A stretch of 64,000 bases of DNA. Origin: Bradyrhizobium algeriense. Lineage in GTDB: Bacteria; Pseudomonadota; Alphaproteobacteria; Rhizobiales; Xanthobacteraceae. Where the stretch lies: assembly GCF_036924595.1 (NCBI RefSeq), contig NZ_JAZHRV010000001.1, positions 1,364,001 to 1,428,000 on the forward strand, read 5' to 3'. This document shows, piece by piece, positions 52,995 to 61,065 of the stretch. A program made the translations under genes and the position numbers. The first letter of the stretch is position 1. Every line of letters starts with the position of its first letter. The notes under the pieces are model-generated. The model was not told where the DNA came from, did not search any database, and saw nothing but the letters and a program-made list of their open reading frames with translations.

Positions 52995-54374
52995 ATGACC
53001 CAGGTGCAGATACTGGCCGGCTTTGTTGAGCGGGCGCGTTTTGCCGACCTCAGTATTGCGGCTGTGGAGCAGCTGAAAATCCGCGTGCTGGACACCATTG
53101 GCGTCGCGCTTGGCGCACTTGACGCTGGGCCCATCGGCGCCATTCGCAAGCTGGTAGCCGAGCTCGGTGGCCGGCCTCTCTCTACGCTCATTGGCGGCGG
53201 CAAGACCGCGCCTGACCGGGCGGCCTTCTTCAATGGCGCGCTCAGCCGATATCTCGATTTCATGGACAGCTATCTCGCCAAAGGCGAGACCTGTCATCCG
53301 TCCGACAATCTCGGCGCGGTTCTGGCGGCAGCCGAGATGCGGCAGGCAACCGGAGCTGAGTTTTTGACCGCGCTCGCAGTCGCATATCAGATCCATACCC
53401 GTTTGAGCGATGTTGCTCCGGTGCGAGACAAGGGGTTCGATCATACAACCCAAGGCGCCTACGCCGCAGCGGCCGGAGCTGCCAAGGCGCTCGCTCTCCC
53501 GTGCGATCAGATTGCCAACTCAATCGCCATCAGCGGCACTGCGAACAACGCGCTGCGCGTGACCCGCACCGGCGCACTGTCGCACTGGAAGGGCCTAGCC
53601 TATCCGAATACAGCCATGGCGGCGACATATGCTGCGTTGCTTGCGGCACGCGGCATTACCGGGCCGGAGGCGGTTTTCGAGGGCAATAAGGGGTTCATGG
53701 ACACGATCGCTGGGCCATTCGAGATCGACTGGTCGAAGGAAGATCTGGAGCGTGTGCGCCTTACCATATTGAAAAAGCACAATGCCGAAATCCATGCGCA
53801 GTCGGCTATCGATGCGGCCCTGGATATTCGCGCGAATCCCCACTTTGCAGCCATCGCGGTGCGGGCCCTGCGGCTCAAGACCTTTGCGGTGGCCCATCGG
53901 ATCATCGGTGGCGGAGAGGAGGGCAACAAACGAATTGTGCGAACAAAGGAGGAGGCTGATCACAGCCTTCCTTATATGCTGGCGGTTGCCCTTATTGACG
54001 GCCAGGTGCAGCCCGAGCAGTACGCGCCCGATCGCATAGCCGCCACCGATGTCCAGCAGATGCTGCGCAAGGTAACCATTATGCCGGAAGCACGGCTATC
54101 GGCACTATTCCCGCAGCGCTTGCCAGCCGAGCTCGAAGTGGAGCTGGAGGATGGCACCGTCTTTTCCGTGCAGCGGGAAGACTATCACGGTTTTCACACC
54201 AGTCCCTTTGATTGGACGGCCGCGCGAGCCAAGTTCGATCGCGTGAGCCGCACCTTCACCACCGCGGCGGAGCGGGCGGCGATAGCCGACGTGATCGCCA
54301 CGCTTGACGAACGCCCGATCGCTGACCTGACGGAGTTGCTCGGCGCTATTCGCTCGCATGCCGCTGCCACATGA
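52995..54374 (+). CDS. MmgE/PrpD family protein
   Basis: 459 residues from ATG 52995 (aaggag upstream; the frame extends to 52794 without homology). Blocks of the MmgE/PrpD fold: VLDTIGVALGALDAGPIGAI, AAFFNGALSRYLDFMDSYLA, CHPSDNLGAVLAAAEM, FDHTTQGAYAAAAGAAKAL, GTANNALRVTRTGALSHWKG, and IDGQVQPEQYAPDRI. Known members dehydrate 2-methylcitrate or decarboxylate cis-aconitate-type acids, but the family includes many untested enzymes. It overlaps by 17 bp (frames), or is 28 bp from, the start of the ComA gene. A joint pathway is suggested. Confidence 0.93.
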   Translation: MTQVQILAGFVERARFADLSIAAVEQLKIRVLDTIGVALGALDAGPIGAIRKLVAELGGRPLSTLIGGGKTAPDRAAFFNGALSRYLDFMDSYLAKGETCHPSDNLGAVLAAAEMRQATGAEFLTALAVAYQIHTRLSDVAPVRDKGFDHTTQGAYAAAAGAAKALALPCDQIANSIAISGTANNALRVTRTGALSHWKGLAYPNTAMAATYAALLAARGITGPEAVFEGNKGFMDTIAGPFEIDWSKEDLERVRLTILKKHNAEIHAQSAIDAALDIRANPHFAAIAVRALRLKTFAVAHRIIGGGEEGNKRIVRTKEEADHSLPYMLAVALIDGQVQPEQYAPDRIAATDVQQMLRKVTIMPEARLSALFPQRLPAELEVELEDGTVFSVQREDYHGFHTSPFDWTAARAKFDRVSRTFTTAAERAAIADVIATLDERPIADLTELLGAIRSHAAAT

Positions 54375-54402
54375 TATCCGTGCGCGTAGAAGGACGAGAC
54401 CG

Positions 54403-55224
54403 ATGACCGAGACCACATTTTCTTTCATCCCCCGGGCGGCGCGTTCGGCAAAGCCGCGCAAGACCGGACTTACCGAAGTTCGAGGACCCTATTACAGCGC
54501 TTATGGTCCGCGTCATCTCGCCGATGTCTTGGAGACGGTCGGCGCCTGGGTCGATGGGATCAAGTATGCGGGCGGGTCGTTCGCGCTGATGCCCGCGGAC
54601 GCGGTGAAGAGCATCAACAGGCTGGCACACGATCATGATGTTTACGTGTCGACCGGCGGCTGGATCGAAAATGTGCTGCGTTTTGGGCCGGAAGCGGTTG
54701 ATCGCTACATTGAGGAAGCCAAGGCCCTCGGCTTCGATGTCATTGAAATCTCGACCGGCTTCATCAGCTTGCCGACGGATAGCCTCCTACGCCTGATCGA
54801 GAAGGTGAAAATCGCCGGGCTGAAAGCCAAGCCCGAACTCGGCATTCAGTTCGGCGCTGGGGGCAGCACCGCGGCCGAGGAACTCGCGGCCGAGGGCACC
54901 AAGGATGTCGGCTGGCTGATCGCACAGGCCGAGCGCGCGCTCGATGCCGGCGCCGACATCATCATGATCGAAAGCGAAGGTATCACCGAAAATGTGAGCA
55001 AATGGCGCACTGATGTGGTTGCCCGTATCATCAATCAGCTTGGGCTCGAAAAGGTCATGTTCGAAGGTGCCGATCCCGCAGTATTCGAGTGGTACATCAA
55101 GAACTATGGCAACGAGGTCAATCTATTCGTCGATCACAGCCAGATCATACAGCTCGAGGCGCTGCGGTCCGGCATTTGGGGCACCAAAAGCACTTGGGGC
55201 CGCATTCAAAACCTTGCTCCATGA
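54403..55224 (+). CDS. Phosphosulfolactate synthase (ComA) family protein
   Basis: 273 residues from ATG 54403 (ribosome site aaggacgag). (R)-phospho-3-sulfolactate synthase adds sulfite to phosphoenolpyruvate in coenzyme M synthesis. Motifs: RKTGLTEVRGPYYSAYGPRH, YVSTGGWIENVLRFGPEAVD, GFDVIEISTGFISLPTDSLL, KPELGIQFGAGGSTAAEELA, ADIIMIESEGITENVSKWRT, VDHSQIIQLEALRSGIWGTK. All core barrel blocks are intact. Bacterial homologues beyond known coenzyme M makers are mostly uncharacterised. The pairing with a MmgE/PrpD gene is notable. Confidence 0.88.
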   Translation: MTETTFSFIPRAARSAKPRKTGLTEVRGPYYSAYGPRHLADVLETVGAWVDGIKYAGGSFALMPADAVKSINRLAHDHDVYVSTGGWIENVLRFGPEAVDRYIEEAKALGFDVIEISTGFISLPTDSLLRLIEKVKIAGLKAKPELGIQFGAGGSTAAEELAAEGTKDVGWLIAQAERALDAGADIIMIESEGITENVSKWRTDVVARIINQLGLEKVMFEGADPAVFEWYIKNYGNEVNLFVDHSQIIQLEALRSGIWGTKSTWGRIQNLAP

Positions 55225-55487
55225 GTCGTGCACGATATTTTGCCGTTCCACAGCCGGCCGTGGGGAGATCCCGGGCCCTATTCATGTGAATCGCAGAAAT
55301 GGGTGGCATGCAGGGCCCGTCCCCGAATTGACCTGCGCGTGTTGCACTTGCACACTTGTGCTCGGGTTGTTGACCTACGCGTAGCAGCTTGGCCGAGCGT
55401 AGCGCAGGAGGACTGGCAGCATTACTGCCCATTTTTCGGAACCAGTGGTCGCCAAGCGGCGTTTTCCCGGAACGAAAGCCGCGAATC
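55225..55487. other. Gap before the ligD pseudogene
   Basis: No gene or remnant recognised. A fragment of tandem Cys-rich reading (CACCTCTLV) on the plus strand is a chance frame. Confidence 0.35.
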
Positions 55488-57814
55488 ATGATGGCGCTGA
55501 CCGCCTATCGCAGGAAGCGTAATTTTCGGAAGACGCCAGAGCCGCGTGCGAATGCGCATCGCAGAGCGAGGGGGCTGATTTTTGTCGTCCAAAGCATCGC
55601 GCCTCGCACGTGCATCATGATTTTCGGTTGGAACTGGACCGCGTGCTCAAGAGCTGGGCCGTCCCCAAAGGCCCGCCCAGAAGGTCTGCGAACAAGCGCC
55701 TCGCCGTGCAGGTTGAGGATCATCCCTACGCGTACAAGGATTTCGAGGGAGCGATACCCGAGGGCGAGTACGGTGCCGGGACCGCGGCAAAATGGGACGC
55801 AGGAACCTACGCGGCTGAAGGCGCTCACAATCTTGCGGAGAGCGAGCGATCCATGCGGTCAGGGTTGCGGCGAGGGCGCGTGAGCTTCGTTCTCAATGGG
55901 AGCAAGCTCAGGGGAACGTATTCGCTCGTGCGCTTGAAAAGCCCGAAGCAATGGCTGCTGATCAAGAAGCATGCGAAAGAGTGACCTGAAGCCAATGCTT
56001 GCAACCCTGATCGACGCGCCGTTCGACGATAAGGAGTGGGTTTTCGAGACGAAATGGGATGGCTTCCGATTGGTTGCAAAAACCGGAGGCGGAGACGCTT
56101 CCCTGTATTCGCGCAATGGCAATGACGTGACCAGACGGTACGCCGCGATCGCCGAAGCGCTCCACATTATCAAGCGCAACGCCGTGATCGATGGCGAACT
56201 GGTGGCCCTCGACGCGCACGGCCGATCCCGGTTTCAACTGTTGCAGAACGCCCTGAAGGGCAAAGCGCGCCTCCGATATTACGTCTTCGATCTTCTCTTC
56301 CTCGACGACAATGATTTGCGCGGCGCACCACTGGTCGAGCGCAAGCAGCGCCTGCACGCTATTCTGGGCCGCCATCCATTGATCCGTTTCAGCGTCGATC
56401 CGTTTCAGCGTCCATCGAAAGAAACACGGCCAAGCAGCATTCAACAAGGCAAAACGCGCGGGCGAGGAAGGTGTCATCGCCAAGCGTGTGTCCGGTCGGT
56501 ATTATTCCGGCAAGCGCACGAGAGAATGGCTAAAGATAAAGACCGGCCACGAGCAGGAAGCCATCATCGTCGGCTTTACCGCACCGCGCGGCAGCCGGAA
56601 GCATTTCGGCTCACTGGTGCTAGGCCTCTATGAGGAGGGCAAACTGGTTTATGCCGGTCACAGCGGCGGGGGCTTTTCGACCGAAATGCTCGCGACGCTG
56701 CACGCCCGCATGGTGAAGCTGAAGACCGGCAAGCAGCCGTTCACAGACGTTCCGCACGAAGACCAGACGACGTGGATCAAACCGCGGCTCGTGTGCCAAG
56801 TGAAGTTCACCGAATGGACTCGCAAGGGCGAGATGCGTCATCCCGTGTTCCTCGGCCTGCGCACCGACAAGCCCGCGCGGCAAGTCAGGCGAGAGCGAGC
56901 ATGACCGTAAATTTCACCAATCTAGACAAGTGTTCTGGCCGAAGGAGCGGTATTCCAAGGGCGACGTGATAGCTTATTGCGAGAAGATTGCGCCTTACCT
57001 GCTGCCTTATGTCAAAGACCAGGCCGAAGCCCTCAATCGGTTTCCTGACGGCATCAAAGGCAACCATTTTTTCAGAAAGACGTCGATCCCAAGCGACTTC
57101 CTCGATTCGTCAAGAGCGTTTCGCTGCGCGCCAAAAGCGCTGGAAAGACTGTGGACTACGTGGTCTGCAACAACAAGGACACTCTTCTCTATCTCGCCAA
57201 CCTCGGCTGCATCGAAATCAATCCATGGTCTTCGCGCATCGCGCGTCCCGACAAGCCGGATTTCATGATCCTCGACCTCGATCCGAGTAAAGGTGACGTT
57301 TTCGACGACGTTATCGCCGTTGCACAAACGGCGCGCCAGGTCCTGGAGGGGTTGCGCGTGAAAAGCTACTGCAAGACCTCCGGGAAGAAGGGGATCCATG
57401 TATTGGTCCCATTCGGCGGGGAAATATACCTTTGCGCAAGTCCGTCACTTCGCGAAGCTGTTGGCTGAACGAATCGAAGCCGAAATACCCGCTCTGGCCA
57501 CGACGCAACATCGAATCGGAAAACGGCGCGGAAAGGTCTACCTCGATTATATGCGGAATGCGATCGGCCAGACTGCGGCGGCGCCATATTCGCTGCGACC
57601 CTGGCCGGGTGCGACGGTTTCAACTCCCCTGGATTGGCGCGAAGTAAGAAAGGGGCTGAATCCGCGGCGATTTACCATCAAGACCATCTTCAGACGACTG
57701 AAAACCAGAGGCGACCTGCTGAAGCCAATCCTTAAACAACGAACCGACCTGCATCGCATCGTCCGCAGCCTTGAGAGGGACTCGAAGGCGCGCGCTCGCA
57801 CCTCGCGATCATAA
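55488..57814 (+). pseudogene. ligD: Complete ligD (multi-domain ATP-dependent DNA ligase) with at least five frameshifts
   Basis: All three LigD parts are present in order but out of frame with each other. (1) 3'-phosphoesterase, about 55490-55984: LTAYRRKRNFRKTPEPR, then after a lost base H-H-D-F-R-L-E-L-D, LKSWAVPKGPP and GAGTAAKWDAG. (2) Ligase, about 55971-56904: E-T-K-W-D-G-F-R with the catalytic Lys, VIDGELVALDAHGRSRF, a shift near 56412, then EEGVIAKRVSGRYYSGKRT and WLKIKTGHEQEAIIVGFTAP. (3) Polymerase, about 56905-57814: shifts near 56928 and 57070, then CIEINPW, DFMILDLDPSKGDVF, KTSGKKGIHVLV, a shift near 57414, then VYLDYMRNAIGQTAAAPYSL and R-P-W-P-G-A. The gene is non-functional, and no ku gene is adjacent. 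Confidence 0.9.
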
Positions 57815-58266
57815 GCCAGGCCAAAGTGATCTTGCCCGGGCGCGCCCCACCAGATTGCCGCCAGGAGGCCGCTCAAGGGCTCGCTGACAAAGAGCTGCTC
57901 GCCGGTATCGCCGCTGTCAGAGTTGGGAGAGGCGACCACGACGGTGAAACGTTGCTTTGCCAATTAGAGACACCCGCGATCTCCCAGCAGGGATTCGCAT
58001 GCGTCCTTAGGCTGAATTGGCATCCAGGAACGAGTCGGGGCCGACGACGTCCTTGCCTAGTAGCGCCTAGTCTGGATGCTCGACTTAACGAGCCTGGCTA
58101 TCACTGATACTGCCATTGTTGGGCGTTCCGGGACCCGCATCATCGCGTTTGCCGGCGCGGCTATTGCTGGTACTTTTGATATGTCTCCGCTGCCAGTGGA
58201 ACAACGGGTATTCGCCGCCGGCGAGCGGTCCGCCAAGCAGTTTGACCACGCTTGATCGGCAGTTCC
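57815..58266. other. Gap of 450 bp without a supported gene
   Basis: Short frames on both strands. A minus-strand piece with LAGGEYPLFHWQRR could be a small protein end but has no start or ribosome site. Confidence 0.35.
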
Positions 58267-59154
58267 ATGGACGATCGAGATTGCACCGGTTTTCTTCAGT
58301 GGGCGCTCGCGCAGCGCGATTTCCGCTGGCCCGGTTTTCGTAAGGTGCGCCGCCAAGTCTGCAAGCGCCTGAACCGGCGAATCCGCGAACTCGGACTTGC
58401 CGATTTTGCGGCCTACCGCCGCCGCCTCGAGGCCGATCCTGCCGAGTGGATGGCCTTTGATAATTGCTGCGTCGTGACCATTTCCCGTTTCTATCGCGAC
58501 AGGAGCGTGTACGAGACCTTGCGCGAACGCGTGCTTCCTGAGATCGCGGCACGCGCCGTTCGCGAAGGAAGGATGGTCCGCATCTGGTCTGCCGGCTGCG
58601 CGTCTGGCGAAGAGCCATACACGTTGAAAGTCATTTGGGGCTACGATGTAGCGTGTGAGTTTCCCGATGCGTCGGTGTCAATCGTGGCGACCGATATCGA
58701 TGAAACCGTTCTCGCAAGGGCGCGGCGAGGGTGCTTTGAGCCAACCAGCCTCGGCGAATTCCCGCCGCGGTTGATTGAGCAGGCATTCGACCGGGTCGGG
58801 CTCCTCTACTGCATCAAGCCGAAACATCGGGAAGGGATTGAATTCCTGCCTCAGGACTTGCGGAGACGGGGACCAGCATGGATGTTTGATCTCGTTCTTT
58901 GCCGCAACATCGCGTTCACCTACTTCGCGGAACCGTTGCAACGCCATGTGCTGAGGCGCATCATGGATCGCCTTGCGCCGCACGGCTATCTCGTCATTGG
59001 AACGCATGAGCGGCTGCCGAGCGTCAAGCAGATGTTGAGACCCCTGTGTGGCGCGCCGCAGATTTTCGAACGGACTGAGGTCGCCGAGCGTTCAGTTTCG
59101 TACCAATCCTACGATCGATTGCCGCAACTAGGCGCGCACCGGCGGATTGATTGA
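58267..59154 (+). CDS. CheR-type SAM-dependent methyltransferase
   Basis: 295 residues from ATG 58267 (the frame opens at 58252). N-terminal helical part with VCKRLNRRIRELGLADFAAY, then the methyltransferase core: IWSAGCASGEEPYTLKVIWG is the SAM motif I region, VSIVATDIDETVLARARRG, FDLVLCRNIAFTYFAEPLQR, HGYLVIGTHERLP. These are the blocks of CheR protein glutamate methyltransferases. No chemoreceptor or CheB gene is adjacent. It lacks the usual N-terminal length of full CheR by little, so it may be an orphan CheR acting on signalling or other substrates. Confidence 0.9.
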   Translation: MDDRDCTGFLQWALAQRDFRWPGFRKVRRQVCKRLNRRIRELGLADFAAYRRRLEADPAEWMAFDNCCVVTISRFYRDRSVYETLRERVLPEIAARAVREGRMVRIWSAGCASGEEPYTLKVIWGYDVACEFPDASVSIVATDIDETVLARARRGCFEPTSLGEFPPRLIEQAFDRVGLLYCIKPKHREGIEFLPQDLRRRGPAWMFDLVLCRNIAFTYFAEPLQRHVLRRIMDRLAPHGYLVIGTHERLPSVKQMLRPLCGAPQIFERTEVAERSVSYQSYDRLPQLGAHRRID

Positions 59155-59189
59155 GCTGGCGGTCCCGTCCTTGCCAAGGAGATGGTGCC

Positions 59190-59504
59190 ATGCCGACATT
59201 CATCATGCTCACCCGCCTAAATCCGGATGCCGTTCGTTCGCCGAAAGGACTGGAAGCCCTCGAACGCGACGCCATGAAACGCGTCCGCGAGCAATGCCCG
59301 GAGGTTGAATGGCTCAGCAGCTATGCTGTGCTCGGCCCGTACGATTACCTCGATATCTTCGTCGCAAGGGATATCGAAACTGCAGCCAAGGTTTCAACGC
59401 TCATCCGTACTTTTGGCCATGCCCAGACCGAAATCTGGTCGGCGACTGAATGGGACCGATTCAAGGAAATCGTCCGGACGCTTCCGGGCGCGGCCCGCGC
59501 ATGA
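59190..59504 (+). CDS. GYD domain protein
   Basis: 104 residues from ATG 59190 (ribosome site aaggagatggt). MPTFIMLTRLNPDAVRSPKG, then CPEVEWLSSYAVLGPYDYLD, IFVARDIETAAKVSTLIRTF and GHAQTEIWSATEWDRFKEIV. G-P-Y-D-Y-L-D is the domain's signature (G-x-Y-D). The GYD fold is a small ferredoxin-like module; function unknown. It follows the methyltransferase after 35 bp. Confidence 0.88.
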   Translation: MPTFIMLTRLNPDAVRSPKGLEALERDAMKRVREQCPEVEWLSSYAVLGPYDYLDIFVARDIETAAKVSTLIRTFGHAQTEIWSATEWDRFKEIVRTLPGAARA

Positions 59505-59635
59505 TTCATGCCTGCCGGAGAACCGGGCTCCGCACCCGGCTTTCCTGCAAAATCGAATACTTCCCCACGCCAGATCAGGCCGATCTGTTAGCTGCTTTGG
59601 AATACTTCACGGGCGACGAACGGGTTTGCGCCGGC

Positions 59636-60289
59636 CTAATCAGGTCTGGCGCTGCGGCCGATAGTGCGGTCGACGTCGGCAACCACCCCGTAGAGGCGCT
59701 GCCGCGAGAGCCAATGAAGGTCGTCCATGCGTTGCACGATTCCTACCACAACCGGCACGTGGTAGCGTCGCGCAAGGTGCTCAAGCGAGAAAACGGTCCA
59801 CCAGGCGCGAAAAGCGACTCGCGTCCAAGCGCGCGCGTCCCAGCCGAGCAGGAGGACATCCGGCGCATACCTGCGCACCGCACGATTCAGGTTCCACGGG
59901 TACATGACGATGATGCCCAGGCGCACCGGTCGCGTACCCTCCCACGGAAAGGATCTTGCGACGGCAGCAAAGGCAAATACGACCGAGCGACGGGCCACGT
60001 TGCTGGCAACCAGCCTCTCGATGACTCTTGAGACAAGTCCCGTCTCCTTCACCTCCACAAACAGTTCAAGGTCAGTCGGCGAAAGAAGCGACAGTGCCGC
60101 ATCGAGGGTCAGCGCATTCTCGACATGACGCGGCGGGTCGTGTGACACCACCAATGTGTCGGAATCCGCTGCAAGGCAGACGTCGAATTCGACACCAGAT
60201 ATTCTGCCGTCACGGGCGGCACGTGCGAACGCGGCGAGCGAGTTTTCACCCCGACCCGCGGACCATCCACGATGCGCAATAAGCTTCAT
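59636..60289 (-). CDS. Glycerophosphodiester phosphodiesterase
   Basis: 217 residues from ATG 60289 (MKLIAHRGWSAGRGENSLAA). TIM-barrel phosphodiesterase motifs: I-A-H-R-G start with E-N-S, VEFDVCLAADSDTLVVSHDP with the metal-binding E-x-D and H-D, DLELFVEVKETG, and a C-terminal VVADVDRTIG. The length is short of typical enzymes (about 250) but all catalytic residues (His, Glu, Asp, His, Glu in FVEVK) are seen. It hydrolyses glycerophosphodiesters to glycerol 3-phosphate and alcohol. No signal, so cytoplasmic. A gap of 131 bp separates it from the GYD gene, which converges. Confidence 0.88.
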   Translation of the reverse strand: MKLIAHRGWSAGRGENSLAAFARAARDGRISGVEFDVCLAADSDTLVVSHDPPRHVENALTLDAALSLLSPTDLELFVEVKETGLVSRVIERLVASNVARRSVVFAFAAVARSFPWEGTRPVRLGIIVMYPWNLNRAVRRYAPDVLLLGWDARAWTRVAFRAWWTVFSLEHLARRYHVPVVVGIVQRMDDLHWLSRQRLYGVVADVDRTIGRSARPD

Positions 60290-61065
60290 GACGAGGTCCG
60301 TAAAAGCCAAGCTGCGCGCGCCATGCAATCTCCCCGTAGAGAGAAATGTGCAGCTTGAGGCGCAATTTCAAATCGAAATCTCTTGGCTAACTTGGACCTG
60401 CCCATTGATTTCAAACGATTTTAGGTTCCAAGGAATCTCGCCACTAGCGCCGCGCAGCCGTAGTCGAGAATAGCCTCATACCTGTCAAATTGCTCTGAGT
60501 GCCGGTCGTAGGTCGACCGTGGTACGAGCCAGCGAAGAAGTTGCCAGATCAGCCAATAATCAGCGCTCCCTTGCAAAATGAATTTGATACCCTCGTGGTG
60601 GACTTGCCTGGTGCGCGAAATTTGACCGGGAAACGCCCATAGCCAACAACGGCGAAGAGCAGGCGGTCAATTTCCGCGCGCGTCCTTGCCGAATCTCATT
60701 TCGATCTGCAACGGAGCATCAGGATCGGAAAGGCGAACCGAAACGCACTAATGCTGAGAACCGTGATCTGTCGAGCGGAGAAGGGGGGACGATCGAGACG
60801 CCTCCGCTCCCAAGCGATGTTTCACGGGATGATTGGACTGGAAGCGTGCGTCCGCGATCAAACTCGCATATGTATGCAATCCTAGGCGTAGCTCGCACAT
60901 CAGAGCGGGCCTCTTCGAAGCAACACTCGCCATCAGCGTGAGATGGTCGCGATCAACGACGGGATCAACGTGGGCCGTTCTAAAAAAGCGCACGTTGCCA
61001 GCAGGGCAACGAAGCGAAAGAATTCTTCATCGCGGGCTGCAATCTCTTCTTCATCGCCCCTAGGC
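60290..61065. other. Gap of about 780 bp before the Mfd-like gene
   Basis: No supported gene. Small frames on both strands lie between 60748 and 61063. An in-frame ATG at 60943 would extend the helicase N-terminus by 41 residues, rich in Lys/Ser, a possible alternative start. Confidence 0.4.
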
